NCBI GenBank assembly: GCA_037013495.1
Contig: CM072801.1
Span: forward strand, 18,343,501 to 18,407,500
From: Hippophae tibetana
Taxonomy: Eukaryota; Streptophyta; Magnoliopsida; Rosales; Elaeagnaceae
DNA: 64,000 bases
Reading direction: 5' to 3'
Shown piece by piece: positions 1 to 12,610 of the stretch; positions within the stretch are counted from its first letter, which is position 1, and each line of letters opens with the position of its first letter. The notes below the pieces were generated by a model. That model did no database searches, was not told the DNA's origin, and worked only from the letters and a program-made list of their open reading frames with translations. The position numbers and the translations under genes were made by a program.

Positions 1-589
1 ATAAGATAAAAAATAATACAATTAGATATTGTGGTGATTGTTCAATGGTAAAAATAATGATTAAAATGACAACTCTAACCCCTTATTAATGAAATCATGT
101 ACAAATCACAAGATAAATTTAATTAAAAAATGCTCAAAAATTAAATGCATTTCCTTAACCATTCTCTTAAAAGCAATAGGATTAAAAAAAATATCCATGT
201 CTAAACTGCAAAATTAAACAACCCAAATCATCTAACTTACGGAATTATCTAGTGAAATTATTCTAATTCAAGCAAAATCAAAATTATAAATACTCCAAAG
301 TCAAACAAACAAAGAGGAAGATATGAAGATGAAGGAGAATCCACATCAAATAACATTTCAAGAAAGATTCTCCATGACTAGAACTAACTTTTAAAACTAA
401 GCCGTGTGCAAATACAACTACAAAGTACAAACTGCCCCACACAACGTCAATTCAAATCAAAACTAAAAACCCGAGGTAGATGAATCATGAATGACTCGGT
501 ACATGTTTACTTTCCTACCCTTTTGTCTAACTGCATAAAGCTTGTCAAAAACAATTAACCCTAAAACTCTGAATTTACATTAAATAGCT
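1..589. other. 3' flank and probable 3' UTR of SWI3C
   Basis: AT-rich sequence downstream of the SWI3C stop codon (minus strand). It probably contains the 3' UTR and polyadenylation signals, but no single signal stands out. I see no other gene in it. Confidence 0.5.
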
Positions 590-3500
590 TCAACCTAGTC
601 CTGAACTACCTGGTACAGGCCTTAACAATGGATGATTTAGAGTAGGCTGGGTATTCCTAGAGGCATTAAACATGACATTTGAAGGAGAAGATGAGGCGGA
701 TTCTGTAGCTGCCTGGGGAAGCCTTGGCCCAAATCCAAACATAGGTCGGCGTGCCATGAACGGCATGTGCGTATGTACTGGTTGATTGTTATTATAACCT
801 GGTATACTACTAGGCTGTGAATGTGAAGGTGACATAGTTTGCTGTCTGTTATTACCTGGGTGGTTGTTGACCATGGAAGAACCAACTCCTGGAAGACACA
901 ATGATGAAGTGACTCCAGCAGGTCCCAACCGGGTTGACATAAGACGAGCCCGTTCAGCAAAAACTCTCTGCCTTTGCCTCTCTACTTGTTCACATTCTTT
1001 CATCAAGAATGTTTCAACTTCAGCAAATTGCTTTAACTTCAACTCCAATCTCTTCAACTGTCGAACAGTTAGGACAGAAATGATAAAGAGTGTAAATTTT
1101 AAGGCAGCTTGGACATAAGTACTCGGTCCATTTACAAAAGAGATTAACTCCTACATATGAAGTGTAAATATTGCTTGTTGCTGAGCTACAAGGGAATTAC
1201 TGAAGCAAGTAATGAGAAGAAAAAAACAAGTGGTCTAACAGAGGACCTCTAAACGAATGAGATATATGCTTACAACCATGCACTGTGAATGTTGAGCAGC
1301 ATGGGAAAATAGAAGAGATGAGAGAGGTTAAACTGCTATCAGATTCAATTACATATCATATAGTTAGAAGAAAACCTAAAACATGTTTGACAGAGCCACA
1401 TAATGAATGCAAAAATAAAATAAATCACCAGACGCACAAACTCAAACTCATGCCTGAAATTTAGCCCCATATATACATGCATCAAGTGTTACTTGACTAC
1501 TTTACATTATTCAGTATGTAGCTCTTCTACATGTTTTCCCAAGGCAGCCCTAACATGGCAAGGAAATGTATAAATTGCAAATCAAGTACATATATGTTCA
1601 ATATTTCCAGTGCTAAACAAGCCAGGCCTCACAAGTCACAAGATCCTTCCTGAAAAGATTGATTCAGGCTTCCTATGTAGTTTATTTCAACAATCATTTG
1701 CTTAATTAAACTTAAAATTTCTCTCCTATGGGAACTTCACAAAACTATCATACCTGATGATTTACTATATTAGCAGATAATCTCTGAATTTCCCGTTCTT
1801 CATGATCTGCAAAGAGCTTTGCCTTGGTTGCTGCAGCTGCAAGACCAGCTTCAGCAGCAGCTTTAACTTTTACTGTAGCCAATGGAGTGGCCTCAACCTC
1901 ATTCTGTCCCCTTGAGCCATGAGCCGCTGAGATCTCTTCTAAATTGTAATAACAGAAAAATAATAGTTAGTTCTCGCATAGGAGGAAAGTGACGTGTGAT
2001 GTAGACATTTAACATTTATGGCCTACCCTTCTGGTGATTTGAATTTTCCATATTTCCTTGAGAGCCACCAAATGTACCATGTATGATCTCCACATTTATC
2101 CTTCATACATGAAAGACAAATTTTAATTCTGTGAAAAGAAATAAAATGGGAAATTTAATGACATACAAGCAACATGAGCAAGGGAAAGTTTAGTTGGTTT
2201 CCCAAACCCAACAAATGAATTTTACTATGTTCCCAACAGGTAAAGCTGTAGTTCACAGGCCTCAACATGCTCACAAATTAGCAGTACAAATGTTATACTT
2301 ATGTGAGTAATGTACAGGATGCAGGGAAATACTACACAGAAGGTTGTTAGCAGTGAACTATTTAGGATAAAGTAAGATGAATGTAAAACATAAAAACACT
2401 TACCTATTACCATGCCCTGATCCTTCCATCTGTGACAAGCTTCCAGAAGCAGACAAACCATGGTCATCCTCAGAAAGAACAGCCAAGGATGCATGGGCGC
2501 AGGCTGCAGCAATTCTAGGCCCAATAGCGGAAGCAAGAAAGGCAACCTACAAAGTGTTTGAACAGTTAACTACGGATAGAACAATGATGCAAGGTCTAGT
2601 CAAACATTCATCTTCATCATAGCAATAAAACTTTTATCTATAGATGGAGTTACCTTAACCCACTCCCTCTCTGTCACAACATGAGAACTGTATCAATTTA
2701 CTAGAATGCTAAGCAAAAAGAAAGTCAACAATATGAAAATTAATTTCAGCATTTATGTTCTCATTTTGCTCGTTTCCATGCTGACTTCCATTTGGATCCT
2801 ACATTTTTCATATAACCCTTTTATATGTTTATTTATGACAATGAAATTTTTGTCACTGCCCAGAGGTACCTACCCATTTCTTTAGGTCCAATTATATCAA
2901 TTCACTAGTGCAAGAAGCAGCATGCCAAATAACAATTAGCCCCACTTTCTTAAATTTAGTTTAAGCAATTATTTACTCCCATTTCCATTTTCTCCTATGT
3001 ATTTCCGTACCATCCAACACTTTCCTAGTTTTCATATATACATTGTATCCATATTCCCTTCTTAAGTCTTTCATATTTAATTGTAGGAAACCATACTAAT
3101 AGCAATTTGATAGCAAATATTTCATCAATGTATAATACAAAATCTTATAATTAGAGATTAGAAAGTCCAGATAATCACCATATTTACCAAATGGTGCAAA
3201 TCCGAACTGCAAGAAAAGACTTTTTAAACAGGAAAAGTTTAACAATGCTCCCTGGAAAATTGCATGCTTGATGAGCAAATAAGAACATTTATTATTGGTG
3301 CTACAAGAGGTGATTAAGGCAGTCTTAAGGTGTTATTAATGAGATGAACCAGGGAAGCTCACATATTAGTTCATTGCCTTAATCAGACTAAAGGAAAGCA
3401 TCACACATGTATTGAACTTTATGTATAATAGTCACAATAACATTAGAAAAAGTATTCTCCTGTAAAGCTTAAAAATATATATAACACGTGTTCAGCCAAC

Positions 3501-6500
3501 ACACTTCCATGCTCTTTGGCATAGAATACGTCTGAGACTCTTTGACTCTGTAAAATACCATTGGAGACTCAAAACATTTATTCACACATTACATGCAAGT
3601 TCTACAAGTTAAGTAGATAAAAATCTTAATATTGGTCACTTACCAGGGCCATAACAGGATTTCCTGAATTTGCAAAAGGAAACCAGCTTTCAGAATCAAC
3701 TTCTGGTTGGCAAGATCCTAAGAAATAAAATGGATTACAACAACATGAACATATCATCTTTACCTAAATTGACATTTACATGTAAACAATATTACCTTCT
3801 ACTTCCCCATTTGAAATTGAATTTAGTTTTCCATTAACATTTCTATTAGATAAGTCCAATGACCTAGATGTGCCAGGAACTTCTATATTTTCAAGTAGGC
3901 CATCCTCTACAGGCAGGCGAAGGAAATGAAGAATGCATTGTGCTTTTGACTTGGTACCTACATGCTCTGCAATTTCATTCCAGTTGTCATTATATAACTC
4001 CATTGCTTCAAGCAACGATAGGGTTTCTTGATCCGTCCAATTTTCCACATCTAGGTCACTGCATTCTTTTGATGAATCAACACGTGTAAAATCTATACTT
4101 GAATGGCCAATCATAAACCTTCCCTCATGGAAACAATCAGAGCACAGCAGTGTGTCAACCTGCCACAACAAGAAGGTGATTCGTCATTATTAGCATGGTT
4201 AAGTGAACAGCTCAACATACCAACCGGCAACCTTTTCATTATCCCCAACTGAGAGGATTTGGGTAAACAGATAGTAATGTTACCTACAGTAATATTGTAG
4301 GTCAAAAATACTCCTCTCATTTTTTCCTATATCTATAATATCAGATGGCTGGGTTAGTTTTGTAATCAATTATGTTTTCAAGTTCCAATTTTTAAACCAA
4401 GTTTTCAAAATAAGTGTTGTTTGATAATTAATTCCATTTTTAAATTCAAAATCATGTTAGAACTAAGTTCATTTTTTCTTCCATTAATTAACTACATTTA
4501 TTTAAAAGGGAATGAAACAAGAAAACATTACTTTTTACTAAACGATTTTTTTTCCTAATGAATTAGAAAACAAAAAACTAGTTTCACGCACAAGAAAATA
4601 GAACTTGATAGAAAACGAGCCCAAAACATTTCAAAGACTTTTTTACACCTACATCAAAGATGAATTTCAATAAATACTAGAAGGTGTTCATTCTAAGTAG
4701 TAGCTGTGTTTGTCTTGCGCATGCTAGTAAGACCAGTCAGCTTGCTTCTACTTTTTCTCTCATTGACCCATTACATCCATTGCTCATTATTCGTTGTTCT
4801 TTAAATCACTTAGATGCAAAGTGGTTGACTTGTAATGTTATGCTATGGTTGACAAAAACTTCTGATTCTGTCCAAATTTGAAGTGCAGATAACAAATTTA
4901 CAGTCACAAATTTTTCCAAGTAACTTCACACAGTTAACCTTTTCTTTTTCTTTTTTCAAGAAACGATTCTGTCCATATAATGAAAGTATTGACAGATTAA
5001 ACACAAGAAATATACTTACCTCCTTTTGTGACTGATAGTACACAGTGGGGAGTGAACAAGAACAATAAATGCAGTGATTTTCTGATAAACGTTCACAGAT
5101 TCTGTCGTCCAAATCAGAGACATCAACATCACAAAATGACAATGATGAATAAACATCAGCCGCCTTAAACTTACACTTGGGCTTGTCAAACTTGATCAAA
5201 CTATCAATGGACTTTAAAGCATCTGATGGCACTTGTATCTCACCATTTGGATCCTCCCTTAAGTACAAAATATCATTCTGAGGCTCAGAACTAGGTGCAG
5301 CAGCAGAATAATTAATAATTCCCCAATGATTAAGAAACCTAAATATTCGAGTTAAATCTTCAGTATCAACACCAAGTTCAGATCCCAGGAAATCAGAAAG
5401 TGTCAGCTGCTTCTCTGGATTCTCCATGTATTTGGCAACAATATAGTTTCTACATTCCACGTACTCGAGAGTGTGATCACGTGATTTGCCTGAAAAAAAA
5501 TGTGGCACCACTTGTCTCTCTAGCCGATTCACTGAGGCTGGAGAAAACCAATCTGTTCATAAAAGACACCAAAATCAGACAACCTTTTTTAACCCACATA
5601 ATTCTACCACCAAAGGTCCAAAACTAATACAAATCAGATGATGACTCGTTTACAGTCCAAATGACAATTTCTTAAAGCAATAAATCCAAAATACACCTCT
5701 AGTTCAATGCCCAAGTTCATGGAGAAACTCCTTCTGAACCTGGAATTAAACCCTTGTTCAGGTACAAAACAGACAAACACAATATGTCCTTTTCCGTGAA
5801 ATATTATTTTATTATATATGGAAGGATTGACCTAAACAAACGCATAACCTCCATTAGCTTGGGAAGACGCTAAAGGTTATAGTTCCAGGAAACAATAAAA
5901 TAATATGCCATAATAAGTACCGTACCTGAAATTGAATTCCAAAGTCAACTAAAGTCTACAATGACGGCATAAAAAGAAGCACTATTGTCAAAGTCAAAAG
6001 GCTAAAACTTCAATCCTGACTCTATAAAGTTATACGAAACGAATCCTTAGCGCCATGCAACCTCGATATGGTATCTTCATTGCCTTAAATGCTACCCATC
6101 AATCAGATAACTACTTTCTAAAAGTGGATTCACTAAATCGGAAAGGCTCTTACTGACCAACTGTTTGTCATATTCTCATTAATTAAACTAAAAAAACAAT
6201 CACAATCACAAGTCTCACGCAAAAGTAAAACAGAGACAGTCATAGAAAAACAAACCCGAGTGCATCGGAACAATATGAACTCTACTTCCAAAGCGCTTAA
6301 CAACACCTCGCCCTTCCATTATCGACGGAGGTGTCAAAACATACGACGAATTACTACCATCAGACTTGTCCTGATCCAACGACGGAGAATCAGCAGGCAC
6401 AGAAGACAAAGCCTGGAGCTGCCCATACGATATATTCTCCAAAAACAACGAACCACCTTGAAGTTGAGCTTTGCTCTCACCCAACCGATTAGCTCGTTCC

Positions 6501-6989
6501 AAAGCCGCTATTGCCAAAACAGATGGATGAGGCCGATTCACTGAGTGACGTACCACTAGAGGAAAATCACAACACCGAACACCACTGTCCGACAAAACCT
6601 CAGTCTCTTTCGGATCGCGTACGACACCCAATTGAGTGTGGTTGAGTCCCTCTGAATCTTCTTCCCGTTGATGTTCGTGTTCGTCCTCGACATCCTCGTC
6701 GTCTTCGTCTTCGTCTTCGTCTTCGTGTTTCTGTCTTCGGTTGATTTGTGGCTCTCTCTTTCGCTTCCTCCATTTGTGATTCCTCGTATCTGTATTTTAA
6801 AAAAAATTGAAATCAAATCAAAAATTGAATCATTTTTTGCAAGAGAAATTGGTGAATAAGTGTAAATATAGCTTCAATTCAAAAATATAAATTTGAGAGA
6901 GAGATTAGGAGGGAAATTTAAAAGAGAGATAAAAATAAGGGTTCGGGAGTTTAGGGGAAACCTGAAGGGAAAGAAGGAGAAGCTGGCAT
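590..6989 (-). CDS. SWI3C: SWI/SNF complex subunit SWI3C, nine exons, complete
   Basis: Core scaffold subunit of the nuclear SWI/SNF (BAF-type) ATP-dependent chromatin-remodelling complex. I built the exons by hand: 6989-6962, 6789-6256, 5552-5020, 4159-3796, 3717-3644, 2546-2404, 2100-2027, 1938-1754, 1057-590. All introns are GT-AG, all phases agree, and the total is 2,403 nt (800 residues plus TGA), close to the about 807 residues of Arabidopsis SWI3C. In order: start MPASPSF, then a basic and acidic stretch (about 10-55); the conserved N-terminal block ending HIVPMHS (about 95-187); SWIRM (about 188-270, ending NHWGIINY); ZZ-like finger (about 347-380, HCIYC and CSDC); SANT (about 404-448, ENWTDQET to [13 protein letters not shown]); a conserved block with [17 protein letters not shown] (exons 5-6); a coiled coil (about 625-690, [12 protein letters not shown] to FAERARLM); and a Pro/Asn/Ser-rich tail. 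The start lies in a tiny first exon, chosen because it restores the family N-terminus and splices in frame into GAT-ACG. No premature stop was found. Identification as SWI3C rather than SWI3A, B or D rests on the N-terminal block and ZZ spacing. Confidence 0.95.
2547..3643 (-). other. SWI3C intron 5 (about 1.1 kb)
   Basis: The longest intron of the gene, between the 74-nt exon 5 and exon 6. It has a GT donor at 3643-3642 and an AG acceptor at 2548-2547. It is AT-rich with no recognisable inserted element. The other large introns, 1058-1753, 4160-5019 and 5553-6255, likewise hold nothing recognisable. Confidence 0.85.
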
Positions 6990-7073
6990 TGCTGGGAGGT
7001 TTAAGGAGTTGAATTGTGGGGTCTTTGATTGGTGCAATTTAGAATCAAACGCAACGATCCACAATAACAAATG

Positions 7074-7132
7074 TAGAGAGAGAGAGAGAGAGAGAGGGAG
7101 AGAGCGGGAGAGAGAGAGAGAGAGAGAGAGAG
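7074..7132. repeat. GA/CT microsatellite in the SWI3C 5' leader
   Basis: A run of (GA)n, interrupted by short GGGA and GCGGGA steps. It reads as (CT)n on the coding strand, between the putative TATA box and the ATG. CT-rich 5' leaders are common in plant housekeeping genes, and length variation is expected between individuals. Confidence 0.95.
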
Positions 7133-7224
7133 TGCTCTCTTCTCGATCTTTCAGCTTTGTGTTTGCCTTTCGCCTTTGCCTCAGCTATTTTCTCTTTCTT
7201 TACTTTTTATTTTTTTTACTCTTT

Positions 7225-7236
7225 GTTTTTATATAG
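7225..7236 (-). promoter_or_regulatory. Putative TATA box of SWI3C
   Basis: On the minus strand the sequence reads CTATATAAAAAC, about 240 bp upstream of the ATG at 6989. Transcription would start near 7200 and give a roughly 210-nt leader containing the CT repeat. No transcript evidence is available, so this is inferred from position and consensus only. Confidence 0.55.
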
Positions 7237-7386
7237 TATTCAAGCCCAAAATATAAAATAAATATTATATATATAAATTTAAATTCTATACATATATCTA
7301 TAATATATACATATTATGTAAAATTTATATATTATTTTGTGAGAATTTAATTATTGCAACCTAATGATATTTAACACATGTATTAC

Positions 7387-8218
7387 TATTGAAACAAATA
7401 TATGAAAAATAATGTAAGAATAATATTATCGATATATTGAAATGTACTATTTGGATTGAGTTGCAGATTAGGTTGTTTTCTTTAAGAAGTTTCGCAGCTC
7501 TGTCCAAACTTATGCAAACAAACATAATATCGTCGTCCCCAAGATAAAATTGTCCAAAATCTTTATTTTCTGTCTCGGAGCTTCATTGTACTGATGAAGT
7601 TCAAAATACTACCACTATAAAGTTTATGTTACTTGGAAAACTCAAAAAATAATTTAGTATCTTCTTTTTTATCTGTAAGAGCTATTTCCAAAATGATTTG
7701 TGTAAATTAGGAACTAAGACCTTCTATTTATAGTTTGAGAAAAGGTGTGACAATTATGATAAATAACGGTCATGTCTGGATGGAAAAATAACAGTCATAT
7801 CTAGGTGGAAAAGTAACGATTATATTTGGGTGGAAAAGTAACAGGAATATCTGGGTAGAAAAGCAACGATCATATCTGGGTGGAAAAAAAAATTTAATAA
7901 AAAAAATTCCAAAAAATAAAATTCTATCTCACCTTACACACACGCACACGCACTCAGACTCGGAACGGCACGGTCGACCGATCGGATGGATGGCGATGGT
8001 GACGGCGTGCGTGTTTGTGTGGAATTACATTTGCCTAAGTTCTCTTCCCATACACAAAAATGGGTACCCTTTGAGATCCAAACCCAATAGTCAATCATTT
8101 TATATTTATACATCTCCTAAGTGATGTAAAATAACAATATATGACAAAATTTTAAGAGACTAAAATTTGACACTTATTCTCATCATTTGTTTTTATTGAA
8201 ATTCATTTCTAAGAATCC
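7387..8218 (-). repeat. 3' LTR of the first Copia element
   Basis: Pairs with 12646-13418. Shared blocks include the run from AATAATGTAAGAATAATATT to the CGTCGTCCCC segment, the GTGGAAAA minisatellite, and the end AAGAGACTAAAATTT. The LTR belongs to a minus-strand element, so its promoter points towards SWI3C. A canonical TATA box (CTATAAATAG) lies at 7724-7733 on the minus strand. On the element side a polypurine tract (AAGTGGGGGATTC, minus strand) adjoins the LTR at about 8214-8226. The outer ends are approximate to about 15 bp, and no clean target duplication was found. Confidence 0.85.
7758..7890. repeat. 25-bp minisatellite inside the LTR, about five copies
   Basis: Imperfect tandem copies of a unit close to AACAGTCATATCTGGGTGGA plus a short A-run. 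The paired LTR has about seven copies at 12957-13130, so the array has changed length since insertion. Confidence 0.85.
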
Positions 8219-8779
8219 CCCACTTGAATTTTATATAAAAATAGTTTTCATCGAGCAATCGATCAATTAAAAGTATAAGATTGTGCATAAACAAAAGGTG
8301 TCTATCGAATTGAACATTTGCATAGTATTGATGTTTTAGAATATACTAGAGTAACTCGTAGTTTTGAACTCTATCTCTAACAATATTACACATACAACCT
8401 TTCCAAGATGTAGTTCGAAAAGCTCGTGTTTTATGACCATGCACGTGTATCCCAGTATAGTGAATGCTCTAGTAAATTTTGCCCAAAATATTTATAGAAA
8501 GTGGCCACATTTTCACCTTCACATAGGTGAGTCTATCAAGAGTACTCTTGTAGCTATGTAATCCACTTCACATAGAGTATAAATGTCATTAAGAGTTTAA
8601 TAGTTAACTCATCATTCTTTGTCGCTTCAGAACTTCATGCTTCTAACAATATAGAATGAGACTTCTTATTAGCATGATTCATCTCATATCACTTAATGAC
8701 TTGTTATTACCCATTGAACTTATTTCTTGGGATCTCCAATCTATAAGTTGGGTTACCATCACGAGTGACTCTTCATTCT

Positions 8780-9479
8780 AAGGGCATCAATCTCATTCCT
8801 TTCGAGGTTTTGAAAACCTTTTCTTTTGGTAATCCTTTTGTCAAAGGATCAACCAAATTTTCATTAGAACATACATGATCCACTCTTATAGCTCTTGTAG
8901 AGAGAAAATCTCCAATATTATTATGCTTATGACTTATCTGTCTTATCTTGTCGTTGTAATAACAGTTCTAAATCTTTGCAATAGCCGCGGTACTATAGAA
9001 GTGGATTAAGACAGCTGGTATCGATCTTTCCCATAAAGGGATCTCAACTAATAGACTTCTTAACCAACCTGCTTCTTCACTAGCATTAGCTAGCGCTATC
9101 ATTTCAAGCTTCATCATAGATTGAGCCAATATGTTTGTTTCTTAGACTTCCAAGAAATAGCTCCACCAAAAATGCTAAATATATAGCCGCTAGTTGCTTT
9201 AGAGTCTTCTGATAGAGTGTTCCAATCAACATCATTGTATCCTTCTAGAACAACAGGAAACTTTTTATAATGTAATCCAAGGTTCATAGTTCTCTTAAGG
9301 TATGTCATGACCCTTTCAATAGCATTCCAATGCTCTATACTAGGTCTATTGGTAAACCTATATAGTAGTCCCATAACATAAACTCTGTCTGGTCTAGTGC
9401 AGTCAATAGCATAATGTAAGCTACCAATGATGCTTGCATACTCAATTTTTCTAACATCGTCTTCAGTGTTTTTGAACAA
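8780..9479 (-). pseudogene. Copia RNase H region
   Basis: Open from 9479 to 9114 with IGSLHYAIDCTRPDRVYVMG, VLEGYNDVDW and SGYIFSIFGGAISWKSKKQ, the standard Copia RT-RNase H connection. It then continues in broken frames to the family C-terminus near 8780 (DPLTKGLPKEK, GMRLMPLE). Confidence 0.85.
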
Positions 9480-9549
9480 TTTTTCATTAGGATCATAAGG
9501 AATACATGCGAGTTTGTAGTTAAAGTAATTATATTTCTTTAAGATCTTC

Positions 9550-10761
9550 TCAATGTAATGAGATTGATCTAGAAAAAGTCCCTTTTTCAGACCTAGTAAT
9601 CTTTATACCAAGGATTACACTCGCTTCTCCGAGATCTTTCATATCAAAGTTAGCACATAACAAAGTTTTCACATTATTCACAATATGAATATTTGACCCA
9701 AAAATAAGCATGTCATCCACATATAGACATATAATAGTGAAAATGTCATTTTCTGATTTATAATAAATGCATTTGTCATTTTCATTCATTTTGAATCCAT
9801 GTGAGATAACTAGATTATCAAAATTTTCATGTCATTACTTAAGTACTTGTTTTAGACCATAAAATGATTTATTTAGTTTACAAACTTTATTTTCTTGACT
9901 TGGAACAATAAAGCCTTCCGGTTGGTCCATATAAATCTCTTCTTATAAGTCACCATTTAAGAAAGCAGTTTTAACATCCATTTGGTGCACTACTAAATCA
10001 TTGAATCCATGTGAGATAACTAGATTATCAAATTTTTCATGTCATTTCTTAGATGCTTGTTTTAAATCATAAAGAAATTTATCTAGTTTACAAACTTTAT
10101 TTTCTTGACCTGGGACAACAAAGTCTTCAGGTTGGTCCATATAAATCTCTTCTTCTAAGTCATCATTTAAGAAAAGCAGTTTTAACATCTATTTGGTGCA
10201 CTACTAAATCATTGATAGCAACAAAATAGAAAAGTACATGTATAGAAGTTATTCGTGTGACTAGTGAAAAAGTATCAAAGAAATCTACATGTTCCCTTTG
10301 ACTACAAGATGAGCTTTGTACTTTTCAATAGTACCATTGGGTTTTAATTTCTTCTTTAGTATCCATTTACATCCTATGATTTTGCAACCACGAGGTAAGT
10401 CAACTAAATGTCAAGTTCTATTATACTCAAGAGATTTCATTTCATCATTTATGGCTTCTTCCCATAGGTTGGCATCTAAAGAAGATAAGGCTTCTTAAAG
10501 AGTTTGGGGATCTTTCTCTAAGGTATAAGCATAAAAATCAGACCCAAAATTCTTAAAGGTTTGAGCTCGTTTACTTCTCCTAATTTCATTGTTTAATTTC
10601 TCATTTTGTTCACTAGTTCTAATTATGGGTAAACTACTAGAAGACGAGTCCCCACTATTTTTCATTTTAAAGGGAAACTTATGTTCATAGAAGTTAACAT
10701 CATTTGATTCTATAACTACATGATCATTTAAGTCATAGAATTTATTAGTTTTACTATTCAC
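9550..10761 (-). pseudogene. Copia reverse transcriptase with internal duplication
   Basis: The linker before RT (10761-10495) is Ser-rich with RRSKRAQTFKNFGSDFY. RT then follows with motifs such as MDVKTAFLNGDL and MDQPEGF. The catalytic motif is intact as YVDDML (open segment 9789-9550), with LGEASVILGIKI downstream. Stops, frameshifts and a 210-bp tandem duplication (9791-10211) disable it. Confidence 0.85.
9791..10211. repeat. 210-bp tandem duplication within Copia RT
   Basis: The block 9791-10000 is repeated at 10001-10211 with about 90 percent identity. Both copies start TTGAATCCATGTGAGATAAC and end at CACTACTAAATCA. The copies have diverged, so the duplication is not recent. Confidence 0.9.
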
Positions 10762-10767
10762 AACATA

Positions 10768-11370
10768 TCATATGGACACACATTCATATACTCTACTAGT
10801 ATGTTTATTTCTTTTACGATCAGGGATCCTAACATAGGCTAAATAACCACAAGTTTTAAAATAAGTTAAGTTAGGTTTCTTATTTTTCAAAATTTCATAT
10901 GGTGAAATTTTACTAGTAGAATTATGCATTCTATTTATCATTGAAAATACTGGAATCATATTCAGTGTCTCTATCACTTCGAATCCTTTTTATTTTTTTG
11001 TTAAGTTGATTTTCAATTTCAGTCATAAATGTTTTAAATGTGTCAAACGCTTCACTTTTGTTTTTTATTAGATATATATAAGTATAATCTGAACAGTCAT
11101 AATATAAGTTATAAAATATTGTTTTTCATTTCTTATTAAAATACCATCAAGTTCACATTTAGCTTAATAGTCTCTAACTACTGACTTATGTGAAGTTTTA
11201 GTTATTTTAGCATAACTACAAAAGTCACATTTTTCAAAATCATTGAAAGATAATTTAGAAATTAGTTCTAAGGTACTCATGTGTCTTGATTATGCATTTA
11301 TTTACATGGTAAAGTCTAGCATGCCAAATATTAAAAGAACTCAACATATAGGTAGAAAAATAAGCTTTAT
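10768..11370 (-). pseudogene. Copia integrase, internally deleted
   Basis: The core-domain piece reads YTYIYLIKNKSEAFDTFK and then IKRIRSDRDTEY. It jumps almost at once to the later piece NRMHNSTSKISPYEILKNKK and CGYLAYVRIPDRKR. The section that should carry the third catalytic residue and the helix after it is missing. The first part contains stop codons. Confidence 0.8.
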
Positions 11371-11374
11371 TAAT

Positions 11375-11857
11375 TCAAACATTCAATTTAAACATGCCAT
11401 CAGAGGCGTACCCTTTCCCAACAAAAATATTATTTTTATTTATTGTATATAAATTAGCCTGTATAGTTTGAGTAAACCCAATTTTGTTAAGAAGATAGCC
11501 CAAAAATAAGTTTTTTCTCATCTTTGGAATATGCAAGACATCTTTCAAGATGACAGTCTTTCCATAGGTAAACTTCAATTCCACCTTACCAATACCAACA
11601 TTTTTAGTGGAGTAGGTGCCACCTAGCAGCACTTTCTTATCCTCAGACACAAAATAGGACTTGGACATGTCACGATCATAGCAAACATGGCGAGAAGCAC
11701 CAATGTCCATCCACCACTCCTCAGATCCACCAACAAAATTGATTTTAGATATCATAGCAATAAGTTGATCTTCGATAAGGTTCCCCTGTGAGGCAAGACG
11801 ATTCTTGTTTTGGCAATTCCTGGTGAAATGGCCAAGCCTGTTACAATTATAACACAT
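11375..11857 (-). pseudogene. Copia zinc knuckle, protease and pre-integrase segment
   Basis: Open for 160 codons. It starts with a CCHC zinc knuckle (CYNCNRLGHFTRNC), then the aspartic protease site as WWMDIGASRHVC. The usual D-S/T-G triad reads DIG here, so the catalytic triad is altered. The GAG-pre-integrase linker follows (LYTINKNN...GMFKLNV). It continues upstream into gag and downstream into integrase in other frames. Confidence 0.85.
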
Positions 11858-12220
11858 GAATGTGTTATTTTTTAATAGGGTTGAGGTTCATTCTATAGAG
11901 GATAATTTATGTTTCTATTTTAGTGGTTACGGTTCTGGTTATTATTGCGATTTTGAGTTTTTAGGTTTCAGAATTGCAAAGGAGTATTTCTTATTGTACT
12001 GTTGTTTGAGACAACAAGTACTTCATTTTTTTATCTTGTTTTTGGGCTTTTTCTTCGATTCTTAGACTGGTTATGAGACTTTCTAAAGAAAATTCCTTAG
12101 TTTTATGTCTAAGTGCATTCTTAAAATCTTTCCATAAAAGGGTAATTTATCTATAATAACAGTAACTTGAAATTGTTTATCTAAAGCCATACCTTCAGAA
12201 GTTATTTCATATGCTATCTT

Positions 12221-12610
12221 CTACAGTTCGTGTGATTGAGCTTTTACATATTTGTCATCAATCTTTTGGTACTTCATATATCTATTGACAGCATACTTAT
12301 TTGTTTCAACTTCCTCAGTGTGATACTTCTTTTGAAGTGCATCCCAAATTTTCTTAGCATAATTATAATAATCATACAAATCATCAGCTAAACCATTAAG
12401 AATAAAGTTTTTGCATAGAAAATCATTTTCCATCTAGGTGTCTAAATCCTTTGTTGTAGCTTCAGTGGAAGGATTAGGCACTGTTGGTTTTTCAATAGTA
12501 AGAACATAAACGACTTTTTTCATGGTTAAAAAAATATTTTTTTTTGTCTCCATCTTTTAAAGTGTAGTCCCTCGAAGTAAAAATGTTTGTTAAGATCAAC
12601 AGTTAACATT
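12221..12610 (-). pseudogene. Copia gag fragment
   Basis: Begins near MSTEMLTVDLNKH and continues in broken frames to the open segment 12433-12221, with NDFLCKNFILNGLADDLYDYY and a kk-type W-ALQKKY motif (IWDALQKKYHTEE). These motifs are typical of the Copia capsid region of the UBN2/gag-polypeptide type. Stops and frame changes interrupt it. Confidence 0.8.

Noticed and set aside
864..2622. Open frames on the plus strand at 864-1118 and 2377-2622
   Set aside because: They are antisense shadows of SWI3C exons 9 and 6 and match no family.
3480..5485. Single CACGTG motifs at about 3485, 4080 and 5480 in SWI3C
   Set aside because: Isolated palindromes in introns and exons, not clustered and not in the promoter.
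7009..7236. 75-codon plus-strand frame rich in Arg-Glu repeats
   Set aside because: It is the translation of the GA microsatellite and its flank, not a protein.
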